In this document: piece by piece, positions 63,201 through 64,000 of the stretch
Layout of the letters: every line of letters begins with the position of its first letter
Position numbering within the stretch: the stretch's first letter is position 1
DNA from: Motacilla alba alba
Lineage: Eukaryota; Chordata; Aves; Passeriformes; Motacillidae
Length of the DNA stretch: 64,000 bases
NCBI RefSeq assembly: GCF_015832195.1
Contig: NC_052018.1
Location: 65,967,666 to 66,031,665 of the forward strand
Direction of reading: 5' to 3'
Program-made: the position numbers and the translations under genes
Notes under the pieces: model-generated
Seen by the model: only the letters and a program-made list of their open reading frames with translations
Database searches by the model: none
What the model was told of the DNA's origin: nothing

Positions 63201-63873
63201 TATACACAGATTTCCAGGTATCCCCATTTTTCAGGATGGAAATGGAAAGGGAAAAGTTTTCAGACGTGTCAAAATCCCACTTGCCCCAAGTCTCATTGAA
63301 GGTCATTATGATTTATTCTCCTTTTGCCTCTTAAAAGGCCACAACTCCTAAGTCATTCCAACATTTCTAACACCAAGTTTTTAATAGACTTGTTTAAAAC
63401 TGCAAAGCAAACCAGTAACTGAAAAGGGACTAGGTCCAGATAGGTAACTACTCTCTTGCCCTATTCTTCTTTCACACAACTAGCTTATTATGCCAGCAGT
63501 TTAAAAAGGATTTTCCTGAACTTTCTCTTCTTTATGGTGAAAAGATTGACATATAGCTGTTTTCTTTGAGAAGTCAATAAACATCCATATAAAAAGAAAA
63601 GGAGAGATGCTCTCCTTGTACTTAGAGAGTCGCAAAGTGAAACAGAACAGGAAGGATGCAGTTGCTTGTGGTGATACCAAGACTGATGTGTTGAGCAGGG
63701 CAGTAGTGCTGTTTGCTTTTGGCTAGGCATCCTTGGATGAAGCACGAGGCAGACTTTACAGCATTCGGGAAGCATACAGAAATCAGCTGCTGGAGGCCGA
63801 GCGCAGAAAAGAAGAAGAACTGGCAGCTCAGGAAGCAGCCCTGAAAGCAGCGAAGAAAAAGAAAAAACGGTAA
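282..63873 (+). CDS. ADGB: Androglobin (ADGB), 3' part of the gene, 27 coding exons, N-terminus outside the window
   Basis: Androglobin is a large chimeric protein of ciliated cells and testis, needed for sperm flagellum formation in mouse. It joins a calpain-like protease domain, a circularly permuted globin split by a calmodulin-binding IQ motif, and a C-terminal coiled coil. The spliced exons here give about 1,180 codons, against a full human length near 1,670, so the protease domain lies mostly upstream. Recognition rests on the order of hallmark segments: SRTRSC-like and PPWKL linker (exon 2), KETWITFEDFCVCFQ (exon 6), the globin E-G helices (exon 11), IQAIWRGTYIR (exon 13), the A-B helices (exons 14-15), EVKKDTRRVDEIRAMKEAWE (exon 22) and the terminal SIREAYRNQLLEAE coiled coil (exon 27). 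All introns are GT-AG. Phases chain throughout except between exons 24 and 25. Exon numbers are local to this window. The gene assignment is very sure; exact borders of exons 24 and 25 are not. Confidence 0.96.
377..2743 (+). other. ADGB: Intron between exons 1 and 2
   Basis: AT-rich intron of 2.4 kb. The only structure I see is a 13-base tandem duplication (AGAAGTTAAATAT twice) at 1442-1467. Open frames here are short and lack splice context. Confidence 0.75.
2744..2918 (+). CDS. ADGB: ADGB window exon 2, proline-rich linker
   Basis: Acceptor TTTTGTAG and donor GTTTGT border 175 bases, in phase 0 and out phase 1. It encodes a Ser/His segment (KMRQYGLSHTHSHPVLITRT), the conserved RSCPLV, a PPEPPPLPPWKL proline run and a basic RLKKEVVV stretch. 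The basic and proline pattern is typical of the mammalian androglobin linker after the protease domain. The donor GTTTGT is weaker than the others in the gene. Confidence 0.92.
2919..3570 (+). other. ADGB: Intron between exons 2 and 3
   Basis: Short AT-rich intron ending in the acceptor TTTTTTCCCAG. I see no repeat or RNA gene in it. Confidence 0.75.
3571..3661 (+). CDS. ADGB: ADGB window exon 3
   Basis: In phase 1, out phase 2, donor GTAAGT. Reads EPVVEKPEKHVEIASLFFKY and then KLDTIKIPTDT, the last codon being completed by exon 4. The IPT(D/E)T end followed by HF in exon 4 matches the family pattern in mammals. Confidence 0.9.
3662..6356 (+). other. ADGB: Intron between exons 3 and 4
   Basis: 2.7 kb intron. 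It holds a 13-base tandem duplication at 3693-3718, 31 bases after the donor, and a GC-richer stretch at about 3957-4310 that stands out from the AT-rich surroundings. The rest is unremarkable. Confidence 0.7.
3693..3718. repeat. 13-base tandem duplication next to a splice donor
   Basis: Two copies of (T/C)TGTGAAAGTGCA differ at the first base only. CATTG at 3691 and CAATG at 3717-3721 flank the pair as an inverted repeat. Confidence 0.75.
6357..6501 (+). CDS. ADGB: ADGB window exon 4, acidic Ser/Asp/Asn-rich linker
   Basis: The first base completes the Thr codon begun in exon 3, giving THFLQSTLKKGF. An acidic run TETDENESDSNGD follows, ending LNAEDYSQ before donor GTAATA in phase 0. Mammalian androglobin has HFVRSLIKKG followed by SETDE at the same place. 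The segment is likely disordered. Confidence 0.92.
8077..8758 (-). mobile_element. Endogenous retrovirus LTR, minus orientation, probably solo
   Basis: Read on the minus strand, the element ends in CCCAAACCAAGACA at 8077, with AATAAA at 8204-8209 about 130 bases before that end. A TATAAA box lies at 8676-8681. The 3' part (TTTCCCAAACTGGTGG, TCTAGAGGGACC, CCAAATTTGTCCCAAACC) resembles LTRs common in songbird genomes. The right border at 8758 is a guess from a TG start; no target-site duplication is visible, so the copy is old or the border is wrong. No internal retroviral genes flank it. Confidence 0.65.
9217..9237 (+). repeat. Short telomere-like G-rich run
   Basis: GGGTTA, GGGGTA, GGGTTA and GGG follow each other over 21 bases. 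This is three to four imperfect copies of the vertebrate telomere hexamer in an intron. It may be chance or a remnant of break repair. Confidence 0.6.
14768..14813 (+). CDS. ADGB: ADGB window exon 5, 46-base small exon
   Basis: Preceded by a long pyrimidine tract and acceptor CTGTATAG; donor GTAAGT. Reads ETIPLLQQNAEVLSK, in phase 0 and out phase 1, which fits both neighbours. The segment is a variable linker, so identity rests on splice signals and phase rather than on sequence. Confidence 0.75.
14814..16404 (+). other. ADGB: Intron between exons 5 and 6
   Basis: 1.6 kb AT-rich intron with a small ATGTATATAC-type palindromic patch near 16080. I see nothing else. Confidence 0.7.
16405..16570 (+). 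CDS. ADGB: ADGB window exon 6, linker ending in the conserved FEDFCVCFQ
   Basis: Acceptor ATCTTTGCAG, donor GTAAGG, in phase 1 and out phase 2. The first 35 or so residues are polar and variable (SLDTKQTSERADMDMKSQ). The last 16 read SKETWITFEDFCVCFQ, a hallmark of androglobin (human VSKEIWLDFEDFCVCFQ). This exon firmly anchors the gene assignment. Confidence 0.95.
16571..18459 (+). other. ADGB: Intron between exons 6 and 7
   Basis: 1.9 kb intron. A GC-richer patch at about 16690-16960 stands out and is not explained. The remainder is AT-rich without visible features. Confidence 0.7.
18460..18523 (+). CDS. ADGB: ADGB window exon 7
   Basis: One base completes the Gln codon of exon 6, then RLYLFHKPHTYAYNYQK and TCFK follow, ending in phase 0 at donor GTAAAT. 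The F-H-K-P and Y-x-Y-Q-K pattern matches the family (human IYIFHKPSSYCLNFQKSEFK). Confidence 0.94.
18524..20141 (+). other. ADGB: Intron between exons 7 and 8
   Basis: 1.6 kb AT-rich intron with a telomere-like AACCCTAACCCT dodecamer near 19363-19374. No other feature is seen. Confidence 0.7.
20142..20244 (+). CDS. ADGB: ADGB window exon 8
   Basis: Acceptor TTTCTATACAG, donor GTAAGG, in phase 0 and out phase 1. Encodes SSDEDIFYYLLVDSLMPIEI and LVSFSALVHWYATE. The FYYLLVDSL(M/K)PIE core is conserved with mammals and looks like a beta strand followed by a helix ahead of the globin. Confidence 0.95.
20245..21341 (+). other. ADGB: Intron between exons 8 and 9
   Basis: 1.1 kb AT-rich intron with no recognised element. 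Confidence 0.7.
21342..21474 (+). CDS. ADGB: ADGB window exon 9, beta-rich segment
   Basis: Acceptor TTAACCTAG, donor GTATGT, in phase 1 and out phase 2. Contains EYFSWKSMAPGELVLKMHTS and ATKATVVNLPVG. The SWKSxxPG.LVLK and ATKATVVxLPVG motifs are shared with mammalian androglobin. Alternating hydrophobic residues suggest a beta sandwich like calpain domain III; that fold call is inference. Confidence 0.95.
21475..22950 (+). other. ADGB: Intron between exons 9 and 10
   Basis: 1.5 kb intron. A slightly GC-richer part at 22440-22870 contains antisense open frames, but none has splice signals or known motifs. Confidence 0.7.
22951..23065 (+). CDS. ADGB: ADGB window exon 10, end of beta region and start of globin
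   Basis: Acceptor TTGATTTTAG, donor GTGTGC (weaker), in phase 2 and out phase 0. Encodes RHILLFTVTCPIGHHIQLCS and MVPCVFGEEDAVFPALQK. The CPIGHHIQLCSMV core aligns with human SPVGHSIHICSMV. The globin part, in permuted order starting near helix C, begins towards the end of this exon. Confidence 0.95.
23066..24463 (+). other. ADGB: Intron between exons 10 and 11
   Basis: 1.4 kb AT-rich intron. I see no repeat, RNA gene or extra exon. Confidence 0.7.
24464..24631 (+). CDS. ADGB: ADGB window exon 11, globin helices E to G with E7 Gln and a Tyr at F8
   Basis: Acceptor TTTCCTCAG, donor GTGAGC, exactly 56 codons in phase 0. Residues 5-20 (FIEQATAILRAVGNVI) form helix E; the Gln at residue 8 (24485-24487) sits where androglobin has its distal E7 Gln. 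Residues 30-40 (PKALKELEVSY) form the F helix. Mammalian androglobin has His 32 residues after the E7 Gln (F8); here that residue is Tyr, codon TAT at 24581-24583. A His at residue 46 (GLHD) is also present in mammals and could in principle be an alternative ligand. The E7 and F8 assignment relies on recalled human numbering (Gln792, His824). Confidence 0.95.
24632..26626 (+). other. ADGB: Intron between exons 11 and 12
   Basis: 2.0 kb AT-rich intron without recognised elements. Confidence 0.7.
26627..26765 (+). CDS. ADGB: ADGB window exon 12, globin helices G and H
   Basis: Acceptor TCTGATTTTAG, donor GTAATG, in phase 0 and out phase 1. Reads VFNNAFWYLIEYVSDKKDLY and RYKFAFRSFTLDFEDTDISG. 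The VFxxxFWxLxxxV helix and KFAFRxxxLDxE are shared with mammals (VFHLSLWRLMKKV, FKFAFRAMVLDLE). An acidic tail leads into the IQ exon. Confidence 0.95.
30017..30082. repeat. Imperfect 33-base tandem duplication
   Basis: The two copies begin TTAGTTCAATACTGA and TAGCTCAATATTGA and both end AAAGCATT(T)CAC. Divergence of several bases suggests an old duplication. Confidence 0.65.
30960..31243 (+). mobile_element. CR1 LINE 3'-end fragment
   Basis: Typical CR1 landmarks appear in order: AGGAAAACTTTCTTCACC at about 31030, a GTCAAAAATTGGAAAAG segment, GGACTGGACATTTATTCAAG, and GATTGGACCAGATGACCTTC near 31190, with the ATTCTGTGATTG 3' terminus around 31230. This is the 5'-truncated form usual for bird CR1 copies. 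It is moderately diverged and carries no intact open frame. Confidence 0.85.
32301..32489 (+). CDS. ADGB: ADGB window exon 13, IQ calmodulin-binding motif
   Basis: Acceptor TTTGTTACAG, donor GTGTGT, in phase 1 and out phase 1. The first 35 residues are Ser/Glu-rich and probably disordered (NPSESSEEKSLSSCE). Then follows SEEEAAALKIQAIWRGTYIR, in which I-Q-x-x-x-R-G-x-x-x-R (32432-32464) is a complete IQ motif. In androglobin this motif interrupts the permuted globin and can bind calmodulin. No consensus residue is missing. Confidence 0.97.
32490..33877 (+). other. ADGB: Intron between exons 13 and 14
   Basis: 1.4 kb intron. A phrase at 32973-32990 (GGAATACTGTGTCCA) recalls CR1 but the following sequence does not continue convincingly. 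Otherwise AT-rich. Confidence 0.65.
33878..33971 (+). CDS. ADGB: ADGB window exon 14, displaced globin helix A
   Basis: Acceptor TTATCTCTAG, donor GTAATC, in phase 1 and out phase 2. Encodes TKENNDVEETLKNLWTMIEL and DFEQCAVTLLR. The pattern L-x-x-x-W-x-x-[IVL]-x-x-[ND]-x-x-[EQ] is the usual globin A helix, placed here after the IQ motif because the domain is circularly permuted. Confidence 0.94.
33972..35510 (+). other. ADGB: Intron between exons 14 and 15
   Basis: 1.5 kb AT-rich intron ending in a good pyrimidine tract. No repeat is recognised. Confidence 0.7.
35511..35645 (+). CDS. ADGB: ADGB window exon 15, globin helix B and following linker
   Basis: Acceptor TGCTTTTCAG, donor GTGAGT, in phase 2 and out phase 2. 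Reads REIFKRNCNSVEKFPCYEDE and later YSVTYADQPPNAWFLVFR. The LLR/xxF...FPCY stretch continues the globin B helix; the TYADQPPNAWF(L/I)VFR stretch is strongly conserved with mammals and begins the next beta-rich domain. Confidence 0.96.
35646..36455 (+). other. ADGB: Intron between exons 15 and 16, mostly an LTR
   Basis: Of 810 bases, 611 belong to a solo LTR. Only 122 bases precede it and 77 follow it before exon 16. The original intron was therefore probably about 200 bases. Confidence 0.75.
35768..36378 (+). mobile_element. Solo LTR of a songbird-type endogenous retrovirus, sense orientation
   Basis: Begins TGTTCTGGCTTTGGATGG and ends GGCTGGGGTTAAACCATGGCA. Inside are blocks I recognise from abundant bird ERV LTRs: CTTCCTAGTAGCTGGTA, GATAACACACTGATGTTTTG, GTCAAGGACTTTTCA, a TATATAA box at 36051-36057, and AGTGAGTGAGCGAGCAGCTGC near the 3' end. 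TG...CA borders are visible but no matching target-site duplication is, so the insertion is not recent. No gag, pol or env sequence is next to it. Its TATA box and possible weak poly(A) signal (ATTAAA near 36195) lie in the sense direction of ADGB. Confidence 0.85.
36456..36609 (+). CDS. ADGB: ADGB window exon 16, beta-rich domain
   Basis: Acceptor TTTTTTAG, donor GTAAAT, in phase 2 and out phase 0. Encodes REIFIVPEDMFIFTKVFTTI and continues PFCRLHVLDNDTQEEMPHAF. The pattern V(P/H)(E/Q)DM and the C-x-LH(V/I)(L/V)(D/N)NDT core match mammals. Its first ten bases, AGAAATATTT, are identical to the first ten of exon 15. Confidence 0.96.
37845..37910 (+). repeat. T-rich low-complexity tract
   Basis: About 65 bases of T runs broken only by single or double G (TTTTTTTGG, TTTTTG units). 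It is low complexity; no element body is attached. Confidence 0.85.
39350..39409. repeat. Hairpin flanked by 22-base direct repeats
   Basis: TTTGAAGACTGAAGTAATCT plus GA and TTTGAAGACTGGAGTAACCT plus GA repeat with a 38-base period and two mismatches. Between and overlapping them ATCTGAGTC and GACTCAGAT (39366-39388) form a perfect 9-base stem with a 5-base loop TGAAA. Confidence 0.8.
39790..39977 (+). CDS. ADGB: ADGB window exon 17, beta-rich domain
   Basis: Acceptor TGCCTTTCAG, donor GTAAAT, in phase 0 and out phase 2. Reads KGYTFVAEAHTGDQPVPGGK, WKLRFISSHSALPFLSRE and later EYYIPNKEFLLFR. GYTFVAEAxTGD, WKLRxI and YYIPN are family motifs. The W-K-L-R strand and repeated hydrophobic strands look like a calpain domain III type fold, by inference. 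Confidence 0.97.
39978..41454 (+). other. ADGB: Intron between exons 17 and 18
   Basis: 1.5 kb AT-rich intron without recognised elements. Confidence 0.7.
41455..41639 (+). CDS. ADGB: ADGB window exon 18
   Basis: Acceptor TTCCTCTTTAG, donor GTAAGT, in phase 2 and out phase 1. Reads YFVKVTAPHTATLQVQTSNS, DVLIKLQVLDNEKEI, then IGKGNAVIPVFNFW. Human has ATIQVRTSKPDAFIKLQVLE and GKGQAIIPAFHF at the same place. It closes the second beta-rich domain. Confidence 0.97.
41640..46644 (+). other. ADGB: Intron between exons 18 and 19
   Basis: 5.0 kb intron with a 28-base poly(A) at 42476-42503. Parts at 42600-43000 and 44300-45500 are less AT-rich than the rest and hold open frames on both strands, none with splice support. 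No known repeat could be named. Confidence 0.65.
42476..42503 (+). repeat. Poly(A) run of 28
   Basis: Uninterrupted A28. I found no retrocopy body or poly(A) signal upstream that would make it the tail of a processed pseudogene. It is likely a length-variable mononucleotide repeat. Confidence 0.9.
46645..46841 (+). CDS. ADGB: ADGB window exon 19, Ser/Lys-rich linker
   Basis: Acceptor TCATGTTGCAG, donor GTAAGA, in phase 1 and out phase 0. Encodes a basic Ser-rich run (RLKKGSRNSSKDSKSSSKTD) followed by a Ser/Glu-rich tail (TDESSVSENFENNFGS). Mammals also have a fast-changing Lys/Ser segment here. An upstream AG at 46617-46618 gives the wrong phase, which decides the start. Confidence 0.87.
46842..48010 (+). 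other. ADGB: Intron between exons 19 and 20
   Basis: 1.2 kb AT-rich intron with no recognised element. Confidence 0.7.
48011..48122 (+). CDS. ADGB: ADGB window exon 20
   Basis: Acceptor TTCTTTCACAG, donor GTAGGT, in phase 0 and out phase 1. Reads SHQYSIEALVLHDSWPLTES and ESLLVQELKEMQKDEIK. The VLxxSWPLTES motif is shared with mammals (VLYNSWPLTES). Confidence 0.95.
48170..48232. repeat. TA-rich dinucleotide microsatellite
   Basis: (TA)n broken twice by TACACATA. It begins 48 bases after the donor of exon 20. Confidence 0.9.
48306..48523 (+). other. Possible alternative ADGB exon with its own stop codon
   Basis: A strong acceptor-like sequence (CTTTTTCTTCTGTAGTTCTTAG) precedes 48306. Joined to exon 20, the frame continues open for 72 codons (EMKFDCMNLHLQYTKYKEIR at its start) to TAG at 48521. 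It has no counterpart that I know in mammalian androglobin, no convincing donor in the phase needed by exon 21, and no AATAAA just downstream. It may be an alternative last exon, a cryptic exon, or chance. Confidence 0.25.
53661..53713. repeat. 24-base direct repeat
   Basis: AAAAGCACTAAGTGAAAG plus ATATCT and AAAAGCATTAAGTGAAAG plus ATATCT, one mismatch, separated by five bases. A recent local duplication. Confidence 0.8.
54769..54878 (+). CDS. ADGB: ADGB window exon 21, basic linker
   Basis: Acceptor TTCTTTCCAAG, donor GTGAGA, in phase 1 and out phase 0. Reads KKIAIIPKSTRRSKDKAFEK, IEEETFRKESSSLESQ. A Lys/Arg/Glu-rich segment with SKxTRK followed by KEK repeats occurs at the same place in mammals. 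The sequence itself is variable, so the call leans on phase and position. Confidence 0.88.
54879..56499 (+). other. ADGB: Intron between exons 21 and 22
   Basis: 1.6 kb intron with the AGGAG microsatellite at 56106-56185 and a small duplication of GGACTTCAGGC near 55926-55950. Confidence 0.7.
56106..56185 (+). repeat. (AGGAG)16 pentanucleotide microsatellite
   Basis: Sixteen perfect tandem copies of AGGAG, 80 bases, purine-only on the transcribed-sense strand. It ends 314 bases before exon 22. Perfect copies imply recent expansion and likely length variation. Confidence 0.97.
56500..56655 (+). CDS. ADGB: ADGB window exon 22, conserved C-terminal segment
   Basis: Acceptor CATACTTACAG, donor GTAATA, exactly 52 codons in phase 0. 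Reads PGESNAPYCILRIVSDQNEA, DFLEVKKDTRRVDEIRAMKE and AWESAEPGRAVK. The segment FEVKKDTxRxDEIRAMKxAWE and EPGRA is one of the best conserved parts of the tail. Base composition is clearly more GC-rich than the flanking intron. Confidence 0.97.
56656..58489 (+). other. ADGB: Intron between exons 22 and 23
   Basis: 1.8 kb intron without recognised elements. A slightly GC-richer part near 57880-58140 has an antisense open frame with no support. Confidence 0.7.
58490..58598 (+). CDS. ADGB: ADGB window exon 23
   Basis: Acceptor TGATCTGTAG, donor GTAAGA, in phase 0 and out phase 1. Reads AFQERVRFINKYAVRDSEEP and IAEAETADLTPSSGEA. Human has ASQARLHYLSGFIKKTSDAE at the same point. The first half is helical and basic; the second is acidic and likely disordered. 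Confidence 0.92.
58778..58836 (+). CDS. ADGB: ADGB window exon 24, small and possibly alternative
   Basis: Acceptor CTTTATTTCCAG, donor GTAGCC, 59 bases, in phase 1 and out phase 0. Reads DTDKASQLLEAAKLPLSKFQ. Splice signals are good and the entry phase fits exon 23. Its exit phase does not fit the main acceptor of exon 25 but fits a second AG there. It could be included alternatively, or a further exon between 58837 and 60647 was missed; I searched that stretch and found none. Confidence 0.6.
58837..60647 (+). other. ADGB: Intron between exons 24 and 25
   Basis: 1.8 kb AT-rich intron. AG sites at 59394, 59543 and 59652 were tried as acceptors of a missing phase 0 to phase 1 exon; each opens into an early stop or lacks a donor. 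Confidence 0.65.
60648..60735 (+). CDS. ADGB: ADGB window exon 25, with two possible acceptors
   Basis: Acceptor TTCTTACCACAG, donor GTAAAC, out phase 2. The productive frame reads KQSPQTAIDSRLKTQQKKWE and LIDLSPYMR; human ends LEFMDLSQYVR here. From 60648 the exon needs a phase 1 partner, which exon 23 supplies. From the second AG (60651-60652, start 60653) it needs a phase 0 partner, which exon 24 supplies. Exon 24 joined to 60648 would stop after about 12 codons. Confidence 0.9.
60872..61013 (-). mobile_element. tRNA-Ile-derived SINE with CR1 tail (TguSINE1-like)
   Basis: On the minus strand, 61013 to 60936 reads as a degenerate isoleucine tRNA: GGCCCG start, TGGCTCAGTTGG A box, GTGGTGCTGATAACACCAAG anticodon arm region, GGGATCAATCCC B box and TGGGCCA end. 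The remainder to about 60872 is a CR1 3' end (GGACTTGATGATCCTTGTAG, CCCTTCCAACTCAGAATAT). This head-tail pairing is known from zebra finch and other songbirds. Mutations in the B box and arms make a working tRNA unlikely. Confidence 0.85.
61514..61564 (+). repeat. A-rich low-complexity tract
   Basis: Poly(A) interrupted by CAAC and CCC groups over about 50 bases. No element body is seen upstream. Confidence 0.85.
61924..62107 (+). CDS. ADGB: ADGB window exon 26, coiled-coil start
   Basis: Acceptor TATTTCTTTCAG, donor GTATGT, in phase 2 and out phase 0. Reads KTMSEPVLRNESIIQQQQIH, then FNHFRQLCMLAMEQKQKEEN and LKQNILEMYENLQ. Charged heptads rich in Gln, Glu and Lys mark a coiled coil. Human has QQQAMQKAEEIHQFRQHR and LKDEVLDMYKEMQ at the same positions. 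Confidence 0.96.
62108..63726 (+). other. ADGB: Intron between exons 26 and 27
   Basis: 1.6 kb AT-rich intron, last of the coding region. No recognised element. Confidence 0.7.
63727..63873 (+). CDS. ADGB: ADGB window exon 27, last coding exon with stop
   Basis: Acceptor CTTTTGGCTAG, 48 codons in phase 0 and TAA at 63871-63873. Reads ASLDEARGRLYSIREAYRNQ, LLEAERRKEEELAAQEAA, then a lysine tail AAKKKKKR. The SLDEARxxxxxIREEYRNxLLEAE motif and final poly-Lys are shared with mammalian androglobin, so the C-terminus is complete, though the mammalian tail between the coiled coil and the lysines is longer by about 15 residues. Confidence 0.97.
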   Translation, partial: ASLDEARGRLYSIREAYRNQLLEAERRKEEELAAQEAALKAAKKKKKR

Positions 63874-64000
63874 AAGGTTTAGCGAGAAAAAGTGTAGTTG
63901 CTATCACTTGTGAATTATATTTAACAGTTTGGGAAAGAAAGTTCATATGCAAAGATGAGAAAAAAAGTTTATTACTTTCAAGTACTTTTGGCAACTATAT
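63874..64000 (+). other. ADGB: ADGB 3' UTR, beginning
   Basis: Sequence after the stop codon to the window end. No AATAAA or ATTAAA is visible, so the poly(A) site lies beyond 64000 or uses a variant signal. Confidence 0.7.

Noticed and set aside
63488..63994. 168-codon open frame on the minus strand, the longest in the window
   Set aside because: It runs antisense over the last ADGB exon and its flanks. The complement of Lys/Glu-rich codons readily stays open, and no splice sites, start context or recognisable motif support it.

Overview
This window is a stretch of vertebrate nuclear DNA, AT-rich and mostly intronic. It carries the 3' two thirds of one plus-strand gene, androglobin (ADGB), from an internal exon at 282 to the stop codon at 63871-63873. 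No second gene could be supported on either strand. The repeats point to a bird, probably a songbird: a CR1 LINE 3' end (about 30960-31243), a tRNA-Ile-headed, CR1-tailed SINE of the type described from zebra finch (60872-61013), and two LTRs resembling songbird endogenous retrovirus LTRs (8077-8758 and 35768-36378). The species call rests on pattern recognition, not on a database search.

Layout. I could place 27 coding exons with GT-AG borders. Their phases chain without a break except at one point near the 3' end. Exons 1-6 (282-16570) encode the linker after the calpain-like protease domain, which lies upstream of the window. Exons 7-10 (18460-23065) encode a beta-rich region and the start of the globin. 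Exons 10-12 carry the C-to-H part of the circularly permuted globin, with Gln at the expected E7 position. Exon 13 (32301-32489) carries a complete IQ calmodulin-binding motif. Exons 14-15 carry the displaced A and B globin helices. Exons 16-18 encode a further beta-rich region. Exons 19-25 encode low-complexity, charged and conserved C-terminal segments. Exons 26-27 encode a Gln/Glu/Lys-rich coiled coil ending in a lysine tail. The last 127 bases are 3' UTR; its poly(A) signal is outside the window.

Points of most interest. (1) By counting from the E7 glutamine, the heme-ligating proximal histidine (F8) of mammalian androglobin is replaced by tyrosine (24581-24583). (2) Exon 24 ends in a phase that does not fit the main acceptor of exon 25, but does fit a second AG 5 bases downstream; this suggests coupled alternative splicing or a missed exon. 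(3) A phase-compatible open stretch at 48306-48523 could be an alternative exon with its own stop. (4) An LTR fills three quarters of the intron between exons 15 and 16. The rest of the window is intron with simple repeats and short duplications. I found no operon-like, CRISPR-like or otherwise new molecular system here.
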